The notes beneath the pieces are model-generated. The model saw only the letters and a list, made by a program, of their open reading frames with translations, was not told the origin of the DNA and made no database searches. Both the position numbers and the translations under genes were made by a program. Shown in pieces: positions 38,373-45,487 of a stretch of DNA of 64,000 nt. Position 1 is the first letter of the stretch; every line of letters begins with the position of its first letter. Source of the stretch: Dictyobacter arantiisoli (GTDB lineage Bacteria > Chloroflexota > Ktedonobacteria > Ktedonobacterales > Ktedonobacteraceae); contig NZ_BIXY01000005.1 in assembly GCF_008326305.1 (NCBI RefSeq), positions 62,001 through 126,000 of the forward strand, given 5' to 3'.

Positions 38373-39245
38373 TCACGCCTGGATCAATTGGCAGTAGATT
38401 TGTGTGGTCGAAAGATGCACATGACCCAATAATTCCTGGATCGATTCAACTTCCATACCATTATTCAGCATAAGCAAGGTAAATGAATGACGCAGGCGGT
38501 GCGGGGTGAGATCATGGATGCCCGCACGGCGCGCATAGCCTTTGATGATCAGCCAGAATCCCTGGCGCGAGAGTCGCTCGCCACGATGGTTCAAGAAGAG
38601 CGCTGGCTCACCAAAAGAGCGTAAAAACCATTCCCGTCCATGTAGGAGATAGTTTTCCATCGCATCCACAGCAGCAGGGGTAAGGGGTAAGCACCGGTCT
38701 TGCTCACTACGACCGCGCACACCGGAACAATGGATAAACCCATGCTCGCGCTGGTATTGGTTAAGGTCGAGCGCGACCAGCTCTGAGGTGCGGATACCAG
38801 TCGCGTAGAGTAAGTGCAGCATGGCAAAATCCCGCAAGCCGAACGGCGTATCTTGCTCTGCCAGACGGAATAAGACATTGATTTGTGTAGTATTCAAAAC
38901 ATGAGGCACGCCTCTCACAATAGGTGGAAGCAAGATGTCCACCGTTGGATCTTCTTTGATACGTTCTTCATAGCCCAGATACCGAAAGAAGGTTCTAAAG
39001 GCTGCGAGTTTACGCGCAATTGTTGCTGGTCGATAGACCTGTCCTTCACGCATGCTAGAGATATAAGTGAGCAGATGATCAGGCGTCACCTCGGACCACG
39101 TAGTAATCCCCTGCTTCAACATGTATGTACATAATTGACCCAGGTCATTGCGATACGCCATACGTGTATTGTGGCTACCGCCAGCGCGCTCTACGCCCTC
39201 AGAAGCAAGAGAAGCAACAAAATCATCAACAACTTCTTGCAGCAT
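38373..39245 (-). CDS. Tyrosine recombinase, XerC/XerD-like
   Basis: 290 residues with the N-terminal core-binding SAM-like domain (NTRMAYRNDLGQLCTYML) and catalytic domain. Active-site residues: R152 in GIRTSEL, H249 and R252 in TPHRLRHSF, H275 in LLGHVHLS and nucleophile Y284 in TTQIYCQL. The beta-hairpin lysine of the usual GKGNKER block appears replaced by Arg (GRSEQDR, R179). ATG 39245 has GGGAAGGGA upstream. It may be the dimer-resolution recombinase or a domesticated integrase; no att site or phage genes accompany it. Confidence 0.9.
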   Translation of the reverse strand: MLQEVVDDFVASLASEGVERAGGSHNTRMAYRNDLGQLCTYMLKQGITTWSEVTPDHLLTYISSMREGQVYRPATIARKLAAFRTFFRYLGYEERIKEDPTVDILLPPIVRGVPHVLNTTQINVLFRLAEQDTPFGLRDFAMLHLLYATGIRTSELVALDLNQYQREHGFIHCSGVRGRSEQDRCLPLTPAAVDAMENYLLHGREWFLRSFGEPALFLNHRGERLSRQGFWLIIKGYARRAGIHDLTPHRLRHSFTLLMLNNGMEVESIQELLGHVHLSTTQIYCQLIQA

Positions 39246-39488
39246 AAAATCCCTTCCCACATCCTTTTATTCTTAAAACCGGCTCGAAAAACTTATAAAG
39301 AGATAGAACACACTCATACCTAAATTATCCACAATAAATCAGCAAAAAACCAGAACCCTCCGATACCCTTGTGCATCAGGAGCTTGTTATCGATCATAGA
39401 TAACGCTAGTATAATCGATGCCTGCAATAGAGGCAAGATATCTAGTACATATCTCTTTATGGTATTTGATGCTCATAAGATTGCTTCT

Positions 39489-39531
39489 GGTATGCGTCTA
39501 TGCCCAGGATAGACAGGCAATGACGCATACC
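39489..39531 (+). promoter_or_regulatory. 10-bp perfect inverted repeat with nested stem
   Basis: GGTATGCGTC (39489-39498) pairs exactly with GACGCATACC (39522-39531); inside, TGCC/GGCA extend the stem. It ends just before an extended -10 TGATATAAT (39539-39547), a good place for an operator or a leader hairpin. Confidence 0.5.
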
Positions 39532-39614
39532 ATGAAAGTGATATAATGGATTAACGTACGTGCGCTACGCACTTTCCCATAACGGTTATTCCATTTTGTA
39601 TGGCTACGATGGCA

Positions 39615-39643
39615 TTGTAGATTATCTAATTACCTTCTATAAT
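39615..39643 (+). promoter_or_regulatory. Proximal promoter of the barrel-like gene
   Basis: TTGTAG (39615-39620), 17-base spacer, TATAAT (39638-39643), about 80 bases before ATG 39731. Confidence 0.65.
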
Positions 39644-39730
39644 GAAATATCGTATCCACGAAAACTTGTCCATACGCATACGCGAGTCAATACCCTCAAA
39701 CTCGTTTGATGATAAGGAGTAATATTAGGA

Positions 39731-40531
39731 ATGGCAAAACTGCAAGATATGTTTACGCAGGCACGCCGAGCACAAAGCAATGGCGGCATGGGCTTCCTGG
39801 GTAAAAGTAGAAATGAAACAAAGGCCCGTTCGGCAGCCCTGGTGATTGAGCTTGATACGATTACTGCGGGATCGGCTGAGGCCGCCTTGAAGGCCGGGGC
39901 CGATGGCATCCTCTTCAATTGGGATGGGGGTGATACTGCTCATTTCGAGACGCTGAAACAAGAGGCGGCAGCGGCAAAAGCACATAACGATAATTCTGTC
40001 CTCGGTCTCAAAATCACTGGTGGCTTCGATAATCTATCCAGCGAGACATTGAAGAATTTGAAAGAACAGGGTGTTCAATATATTATTGTGCCTTTTAATG
40101 CACCTGCTCGCCTGCTCGCAGTCGAGACAAAGGACTTAGAGAAAGTCATTGTGGTGCCCATGCGCAAGGATGAGAGCTATCCTCTCTATATCCGCAATCT
40201 GACTGCCTTTGAGAATATCGCAGCGGTCCTGCTGGATTTCAATCTAAGCGATCAACTGGGCACGATGACGATTGAAGAGGTCCTGGATTATCGCGCTGTA
40301 CGTGAAGCGGTGCGCTTCCCAGCCTTTATCTATGTCAGCCAGAAACTCAGCGAAGCCGATGCCTTTACGATTAATACGTTAGGTGTGCAGGCGGTTATTC
40401 TGAGCGCTAAAGATACCGAAGAGGCCACACGCGAGCACATTAAGTCCTTACGTGAACTCCTGGAAAAGGTCCATCAGGATGAGAATCCCAAGGATGCTCC
40501 TACTGTTACCAGTATAAACCGCGGCAAATAA
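39731..40531 (+). CDS. Conserved-looking protein, possible (beta/alpha) barrel
   Basis: 266 residues, not assigned. Alternating beta/alpha pattern with barrel-like strands and turns: SAALVIELDTITAGSAEAAL, AGADGILFNW, VLGLKITGGF, VQYIIVPFN, VIVVPMRK, IAAVLLDFNLS, FPAFIYVSQ and LGVQAVILSAKD. AGADGILF resembles the strand-end phosphate-binding segments of TIM-barrel enzymes, but no catalytic motif is clear. Cytoplasmic, no signal peptide. AAGGAG and AGGA lie upstream of ATG 39731. The stop codon touches a 39-bp terminator stem. Confidence 0.75.
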   Translation: MAKLQDMFTQARRAQSNGGMGFLGKSRNETKARSAALVIELDTITAGSAEAALKAGADGILFNWDGGDTAHFETLKQEAAAAKAHNDNSVLGLKITGGFDNLSSETLKNLKEQGVQYIIVPFNAPARLLAVETKDLEKVIVVPMRKDESYPLYIRNLTAFENIAAVLLDFNLSDQLGTMTIEEVLDYRAVREAVRFPAFIYVSQKLSEADAFTINTLGVQAVILSAKDTEEATREHIKSLRELLEKVHQDENPKDAPTVTSINRGK

Positions 40532-40614
40532 AATAGCCCATCAAGAAGACGAGTAGAAGAGGGGTATCATCTGCGTGATGCCCCTCTTCTACTCGTCTTC
40601 TTGATGGGCTATTT
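40531..40614. terminator. Exceptionally long 39-bp perfect terminator hairpin
   Basis: Bases 40531-40569 pair with 40576-40614 around the 6-base loop TCTGCG; the only non-Watson-Crick pair is a T-G at 40565/40580. It starts at the last base of the preceding stop codon and ends with TATTT, so it may terminate in both directions. Confidence 0.85.
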
Positions 40615-40637
40615 CTTCCTGAAACGGTTCCTTCTGA

Positions 40638-40678
40638 ATGGGAATCAAACACTATCTTTCAAAGTGTTTGATTCCCAT
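40638..40678. repeat. 16-bp inverted repeat duplicating the 3' end of the downstream convergent gene
   Basis: Arms 40638-40653 and 40663-40678 are exact complements. The left arm plus six following bases (40638-40659) is repeated identically at 40834-40855, where it forms the last codons and stop region of the minus-strand gene. Confidence 0.85.
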
Positions 40679-40730
40679 GGTCTTCGCCATCCTGGCGCAT
40701 GAGTTTTCGCACCAATGGTGCTCAAACAGA

Positions 40731-40789
40731 TTTTTATTATGTGATGTAGAAAAGGTTCGAAGAACCTTTTCTACATCACATAATAAAAA
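40731..40789. repeat. 28-bp perfect inverted repeat
   Basis: Arms 40731-40758 and 40762-40789 with a 3-base loop; outer ends are T5 and A5, so it resembles an intrinsic terminator readable from either strand. Confidence 0.85.
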
Positions 40790-40790
40790 G

Positions 40791-40810
40791 GGCGCAGGCG
40801 CGCCTGCGCC
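40791..40810. repeat. 20-bp perfect GC palindrome
   Basis: GGCGCAGGCGCGCCTGCGCC is its own reverse complement and follows the preceding hairpin after one base. Confidence 0.9.
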
Positions 40811-40833
40811 TGCCAGCAGGTATCCTGATGGTG

Positions 40834-40855
40834 ATGGGAATCAAACACTATCTTT
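40834..40855. repeat. 22-bp direct repeat of 40638-40659
   Basis: Identical to 40638-40659 over all 22 bases; here it overlaps the stop codon and C-terminal codons of the minus-strand barrel gene. Confidence 0.9.
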
Positions 40856-41833
40856 GGCAATCTGGGGAACGGGAATGCGCGGCGTTGTTTGCCAGTATAA
40901 CTGACGGCGCGGAATACGGCGTAACAGGCCCCGCGTCTGCTGCCATACCTGTTCAGGTCGCTCGTTATTGCGCCAATAGTAGTAGCAGGCAATATCGTCA
41001 GGCTCGGCACTCAGGAGGCTGGAGAAGGCAGACTCCAGCAACGGTTCTTCCTCCTGACTCAAATTAAAATTCTGTAGCCAGAGCTGGCTACGCTTTCCAT
41101 GTCCCTTGACGGCCTCAATGACCTGTTGTCCCCATGTGCTTACCGCCGTGACATCCTCACCCAGCAATTGCCAGAATAGATGACAACCGATGGTATCGAG
41201 AGAAGCAATGCTAGCAAGTTCTTCGATCAGGCCGACATCTGGCGGTAAGAGAGCAATGCTGGTTTTGGCCTGATGGTTGACGCGTTTGACGCAGGAGAAG
41301 AGTTCATTCAGGAAATCGATCATTGAGCGAAGTCGAAAGTGTTGCAAGTCGGTGATGTCGGGGCAGAGCGCACGGCACACGGAACAGAAACAGGTAATAT
41401 CAGGAATACGTGGCTCGTCAATTAAGATGCCATCCACGGGATAGTTGGTTAAATAGTATTCGATTTCTTTGAAGAGCCAGGAACGAAATGACTCATGATT
41501 AAAACAGGTCATATCATGTGCGCGTCCATGCCGATCTTTGACCAGGGATTGTGGATGACGAAAGGTATACCAGCTCGGCATATAGACCGGACCAGCAAAG
41601 AGGTTCCCAAAACGACCTGGACTGATATAAACTTTTAAGCCAGCGTCCCGGGCAAGCTGCAACCCACGTTCGAGATCGCGCGGCCAACGCTGCTCCTCCT
41701 GCTCATGAATAGCATAGACGATACTCGTCGCTCCCGCGGCGCGGATCTGCGCGAAATCTTGCTTGACAACATCTTGACGAAATAATGGATGAAAATATGC
41801 AACGGTTATATCCATAATTTTCACAGCAAGCAT
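40841..41833 (-). CDS. Putative TIM-barrel glycosidase-like protein
   Basis: 330 residues from ATG 41833, not firmly identified. It starts with a strand (MDITVAYFHPLFRQDVVKQD) and continues GATSIVYAIHEQEEQR, LARDAGLKVYISPGRFGNLF, a strand-end acidic motif YPVDGILIDEPRI and a Cys cluster CFCSVCRALCP, then IALLPPDVGLIEEL and later strands. D and E in GILIDEP sit where GH-like barrels carry catalytic or metal acids. AGGGTG lies before ATG 41833; the open frame runs upstream to 41968 without conserved character. It could be a glycoside hydrolase or an unrelated sugar-binding barrel. Confidence 0.7.
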   Translation of the reverse strand: MLAVKIMDITVAYFHPLFRQDVVKQDFAQIRAAGATSIVYAIHEQEEQRWPRDLERGLQLARDAGLKVYISPGRFGNLFAGPVYMPSWYTFRHPQSLVKDRHGRAHDMTCFNHESFRSWLFKEIEYYLTNYPVDGILIDEPRIPDITCFCSVCRALCPDITDLQHFRLRSMIDFLNELFSCVKRVNHQAKTSIALLPPDVGLIEELASIASLDTIGCHLFWQLLGEDVTAVSTWGQQVIEAVKGHGKRSQLWLQNFNLSQEEEPLLESAFSSLLSAEPDDIACYYYWRNNERPEQVWQQTRGLLRRIPRRQLYWQTTPRIPVPQIAKDSV

Positions 41834-42226
41834 ACCTACACCCTCAGGCGTGAGAGGATTTTTGCCGTCTCCTTTCTGTGCATACGTATAGCTACAGCTA
41901 CCTGCACAATGAGGCATACGTTGAGATCCAGGTGGATAACTCTTTCGTCTGTATACATATGTGGGCACCGCTCAATAACCATGCGCCGCGCTTTCCAATG
42001 AAGAAGCAAAGTTCTATTTACGCATGCATGCACTACAGTATATCATTTTGTTTTAAAATGGCCTAAAAGCAGGTATTTTTAGGCTACGGAACAATGAGCC
42101 ATCCTATTTCGCTATGTACGTCTACGAAATATCCCATGAATAGAGACGTCTGAGACAGGCACTTTCATAAAAAAAGATTACCTCCAGCCTTAAAGCTGTT
42201 AGGGACTCTCGAAAACTAAATTATCC

Positions 42227-42262
42227 CAGAGGTGGCATGGCCAGCTAGCCAGGCCACCTCTG
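42227..42262 (+). terminator. Inverted repeat, terminator-like
   Basis: CAGAGGTGGC (42227-42236) pairs with GCCACCTCTG (42253-42262), and the inner TGGC/GCCA continue the stem after one mismatch. No T-run. Confidence 0.45.
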
Positions 42263-42270
42263 ACTTCGTT

Positions 42271-42279
42271 TGCTATAAT
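42271..42279 (+). promoter_or_regulatory. Extended -10 promoter TGCTATAAT
   Basis: A consensus extended -10 firing rightwards into a stretch with no open frame, about 80 bases before a 26-bp hairpin. Confidence 0.45.
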
Positions 42280-42364
42280 AGACGAGGTAGTCAGATTGTA
42301 GATATACTCAGAACGTGATGCCGGACGGATGATCATTCCTCAATCAATGACGGCGCAAAGGGTA

Positions 42365-42430
42365 CCATGCTCCTGTTCTGGTATCAAGGGTCGCTTCGCT
42401 TCCTCCCTTGACACCAGAACAGGAGCATGG
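42365..42430. repeat. 26-bp inverted repeat with 14-base loop
   Basis: Arms 42365-42390 and 42405-42430 match with a single A-C mismatch. TTTG follows on the + strand. Confidence 0.85.
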
Positions 42431-42735
42431 TTTGAAAAACACGCGCCATTGATGAAGCCAAAAAACAGCCCTTTTTGCTGCTGGGTGAAGGAACTGCCAA
42501 CATAGCTCCATCAGCTCCATTATCAATGCCGGTAGATTCGCGGGTCTGGTGCAATTTTGGTGGAGAATGAGCCTATCTAATGATTGCTTTCCTTTTTCTG
42601 AGCACGTAAAGAAGAGCAAAACTGTTGCTACTGATGTGCTTTCGCCAAAATTGGGCCAGATCCAACAAGGCGTGTAGATGCATATGGTTATTCAGTGTTT
42701 AGAGGTATGTGTATCTACACGCAACACTTAGCTCT

Positions 42736-43152
42736 TTAGCTCAAGCTGATGTAGGTAATTCTGCTTATGTATGTACAGCCAGCAAAGCCATTAGGAGCAT
42801 TCTGAGAAGTCACAGAAGTATAAGGATTTAGTTTGGACTCATGGGCTGATCCATCACAACCGATCCAACTAAAAGATAATGTCCATGCACCGCTATAGAG
42901 CCCTGTTACATTATAGATAGCAACATATTCTGATCCCGTACCCCAAAAACAGTCAAGATTTTGGCCATAATCAGTGTACATTGAAGCCTGAGTCCCAGTA
43001 AAAGTACAACCTACGCGGCTAATCAAAGGTGTAACCGTGTGAGATTGGACAACAGCTGCGCGGGCGGTTCCAGCGGTGCTCAGATAGGTAGCTCCAAAGA
43101 GAGCGCACAACAGGGCTGGGATAAGTAGAAATCGTAATGGATGCTGTTTCAT
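42736..43152 (-). CDS. Small secreted protein of unknown function
   Basis: 138 residues from ATG 43152: signal peptide with basic start (MKQHPLRF), hydrophobic core (LLIPALLCALFGATYL) and a likely cleavage after ARA. The mature part of about 105 residues has four Cys (GCTFTG, LDCFWG, GCDGSA, GCTYI) and beta-rich segments (EYVAIYNVTGLYSGAWTLSF), suggesting a compact disulfide-bonded domain, possibly beta/gamma-crystallin or inhibitor-like, but unproven. AAAGGA lies 6 bases before ATG 43152; ATG 43155 and 43176 are alternatives. Confidence 0.8.
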   Translation of the reverse strand: MKQHPLRFLLIPALLCALFGATYLSTAGTARAAVVQSHTVTPLISRVGCTFTGTQASMYTDYGQNLDCFWGTGSEYVAIYNVTGLYSGAWTLSFSWIGCDGSAHESKLNPYTSVTSQNAPNGFAGCTYISRITYISLS

Positions 43153-43486
43153 CATCGTTCCTTTCAACTTTGTCATGAATAAACACGACAGATAGAATGC
43201 ATCTCCCGCGTGAATTACACCTTATATCTAAATATGAATAGCTGTACATTTGGGGGCTTTGAGGATGGCCTGTGGACAATTTCGTGAGTGAGCAGGCAAG
43301 CAGTAAGAAACAGCTTCTTAAGCGCCCCTACCCCCTTATTCTCCTTTCCCTCGATATGTGGTGTGATATTTTTCGATATACACTGTTCTAAGTATAGCAT
43401 GAAAAAATGTTTCTTGGAATACCTGCCAGAAATACCATCAGGGTTTCTCAAAAGTCAGAGCAAGCGAGCAAGGAGGAAAAGAGAGA
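43153..43486. other. Intergenic region
   Basis: No gene, repeat or strong promoter was recognised between the secreted protein and the decayed ORF. Confidence 0.4.
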
Positions 43487-43830
43487 ATGAAAGCAGTGGA
43501 AACTCAACTTCAGCGCTTGCCCACTCTGGAAAAATGGTTCGTGGACATCACGTATCGAGCACCATCTTTCCGGGATGATTAATTATTCTTGAATCCCTTA
43601 CAGCAACTCTTGCGCAAAGGAATGAAGGCCACCGCTTTGCTGTGACCACCGCTCCAGAGTGCCTACAAGCAGGTCCATCAAGCGGTACAGATCCCTTAGC
43701 CAATCAAGAGCCGTTCACCGCCCCCAGCAGTTCGCGAACGCTACCTGGCGCATGTTCGGCAGATGCAGCAGCAGAAAGCCAAGATGGGACCACTAAAAGA
43801 GGCCATTGGCCACTTTTGTCACATCACCGA
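43487..43830 (+). pseudogene. Decayed ORF of unknown origin
   Basis: A perfect AGGAGG (43471-43476) precedes ATG 43487, which opens a 31-codon frame (starting MKAVETQLQRLPTLEKWFVD) ending at TAA 43580-43582. Protein-like sequence resumes downstream in another frame, with in-frame TGA and TAG (LQQLLRKGMKATALL, PPLQSAYKQVHQAVQIP, VRERYLAHVRQMQQQKAKMG, PLKEAIGHF). The pattern is of a once functional gene with stops and frameshifts, perhaps a transposase; I cannot name the family. Confidence 0.4.
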
Positions 43831-43965
43831 AGTATGTATCTGAAGATGCAGCAAAAGATTGTAAACAATCTGTTATAATAAAGTAACTAGCTGATATTTA
43901 TATGGAAGATAGAAGAATCTTTAAATACAACAGAATCAGCTGAATAAAAAAAGGGCACTCTCTCC

Positions 43966-44040
43966 TTCCGGGGGATTGAGAGGAGGGAGAGTTTGCGAGG
44001 ACACCTCGCGCTCCGTCATGGGCTGCCGCCCCTGCACCCC
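43966..44040 (+). repeat. Dispersed GC-rich intergenic element, copy 3
   Basis: Same block order as 10786-10868 with substitutions: GAGAGGAGGGAGAG, GCGAGGACACCTCGC, then GTCATGGGCTGCCGCCCCTG and CACC. It ends about 60 bases before the ABC transporter gene. Confidence 0.65.
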
Positions 44041-44103
44041 GCTTTCACCCGCAAGGACGGAGATCCTAAAAAAGCTGGTGTTCGTCCATGTAGGGAGATT
44101 TTA

Positions 44104-45486
44104 ATGCAAGAGAATAGGAAGCAGATCTTTACATATACGAGGCATCGTCAGGATTGTTATAGATTTGTTGGTACATTTTCAGCCGTACTCTTGTTCGAGG
44201 CTGGCGTCTGGATCGTGCTGATACTCTTTCTCGTCTCCAATCAGCTCCTGAAATTGATGCTCCTTGCCGTTATCATTCTACTTAATCTATTCACGGTCTT
44301 TGGCTTTATACTTATGCCTCTGTGGACAAAGCATACGGTGACCTCAGCCAAGATAATCCTACGGTATGGGTATAGCGTATTGGAAATTCCCCATCAGAAC
44401 ATACTCAAAGCGCAGCCTGTCACGGAACGTTTATTGCGACCGTATCTGGTGCGGATGGAATATGAAGTGATGAAGCAGCGTCTGGTAGCGACCTTTTCTG
44501 CTCAAAAGCTGGTACTTCTCCAATTGGACGGCCCTCATTCCTTTCGAGTCAATAGAAAACAGCTGCAAGCCCGACAGATCTTGATCAACCTGGATCAGCC
44601 GGAACAGTTTCTTGCCGCCCTCGATCTCAATCCTGGCCTCGACCTCGACACACAGCATTCGTCCGCCGCAGCCGCAATCCCATCTGTACAGTCGATTGCG
44701 GTAGAACGCGAGCGTCAGCAATCACATCAGGAACAGGTACCCCTGGGATCACTGGCGATCCAGACGGAAGGTCTGTCGCGCCACTATGGTGATTTCGCTG
44801 CGGTTTTAGATGTGAATTTATCGATTCATCATGGCGAGGTATATGGCTTTCTTGGCGCGAATGGGGCTGGCAAGTCGACAACTATCAAGATGCTGGTAGG
44901 CCTGGTTACTCCCACGAGCGGAACGGTGCTCTTGAACGGGCATAATCTTCGCAGTGAGGAGAAGGCAGCCAAAGCAGGACTGGGATATGTGTCCGATCAG
45001 GCCATGCTCTATGAGCGCCTGACGGGCCGTGAGTTCCTCTCATTCCTGGCCCATCTCCACAATGTTGCGGAACCACAAGCTCAGAATCGTATCAATCACT
45101 ATCTCAAACTCTTGGATTTAGATGCACAGGCGGACAGGCTGTGTGGTTCATATTCCTTTGGGATGAAGCGAAAGCTGGCGCTGGCCGGGGCATTGTTACA
45201 TGCCCCCTCTATCGTTATTCTGGATGAGCCGCTTAATGGATTGGACCCACGGAGCGCGCGCAAATTGAAGGATCTCTTCCTGGAATTAGCTGCCAACGGG
45301 GTCGCGGTACTGCTCTCGATTCACGATCTCGCGACCGCCGAGGAGGTATGCCAACGGGTAGGGATCATTCATCATGGGCAAATGGTGGCTGAAGGAGACG
45401 TCGCCGATCTGCGCCACCGTGTCGATGCCCATAATCTGGAAGAGGTGTTTCTACAATTGACCCAGGAAGCCGAGGCGGGGGCATAG
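44104..45486 (+). CDS. ABC transporter ATPase with N-terminal membrane/PH-like domain
   Basis: 460 residues. The first 65 contain two hydrophobic helices (AVLLFEAGVWIVLILFLV and LLAVIILLNLFTVFGFIL); residues 75-190 look like a bacterial PH-type sheet (HTVTSAKIILRYGYSVLEIP, FSAQKLVLLQLDG); the ABC domain begins near 215 with Walker A GANGAGKST (251-259), a degenerate signature YSFGMKRKLALAGAL, Walker B SIVILDEP, and H-loop SIHDL. ATG 44104 has AGGGAG upstream; the frame above it is repeat DNA. Paired with the downstream permease (1-base gap), this is an ABC-2 type exporter; substrate unknown. The fusion is unusual. Confidence 0.88.
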   Translation: MQENRKQIFTYTRHRQDCYRFVGTFSAVLLFEAGVWIVLILFLVSNQLLKLMLLAVIILLNLFTVFGFILMPLWTKHTVTSAKIILRYGYSVLEIPHQNILKAQPVTERLLRPYLVRMEYEVMKQRLVATFSAQKLVLLQLDGPHSFRVNRKQLQARQILINLDQPEQFLAALDLNPGLDLDTQHSSAAAAIPSVQSIAVERERQQSHQEQVPLGSLAIQTEGLSRHYGDFAAVLDVNLSIHHGEVYGFLGANGAGKSTTIKMLVGLVTPTSGTVLLNGHNLRSEEKAAKAGLGYVSDQAMLYERLTGREFLSFLAHLHNVAEPQAQNRINHYLKLLDLDAQADRLCGSYSFGMKRKLALAGALLHAPSIVILDEPLNGLDPRSARKLKDLFLELAANGVAVLLSIHDLATAEEVCQRVGIIHHGQMVAEGDVADLRHRVDAHNLEEVFLQLTQEAEAGA

Positions 45487-45487
45487 T

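Larger units (their letters stand above)
39246..39730. other. 485-base divergent region with tandem promoters and palindromes
   Basis: Three -10-like boxes occur on the + strand (39410-39415, 39542-39547, 39638-39643). Upstream of the first is GTTATC-N7-GATAAC (39386-39404); overlapping the -35 zone of the second is a 10-bp inverted repeat (39489-39498 with 39522-39531). No gene is supported. Confidence 0.6.
41834..42735. other. 900-base region without a convincing gene
   Basis: It contains a small hairpin (42061-42084), a terminator-like inverted repeat (42227-42262), an extended -10 promoter (42271-42279) and a 26-bp inverted repeat (42365-42430). A 91-codon minus frame over the latter (42344-42619) has no ribosome site or known domain. 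Confidence 0.6.

Noticed and set aside
40751-40770. GGTTCGAAGAACC as a tRNA T-arm
   Set aside because: It is the centre of a 28-bp palindrome; no acceptor or anticodon arms flank it.
40638-40904. 88-codon plus-strand frame across the palindrome cluster
   Set aside because: It is formed by the inverted repeats and overlaps the end of a better minus-strand gene.
42344-42619. 91-codon minus-strand frame across the 26-bp inverted repeat
   Set aside because: Composition is not protein-like around the repeat, and no start signal is present.
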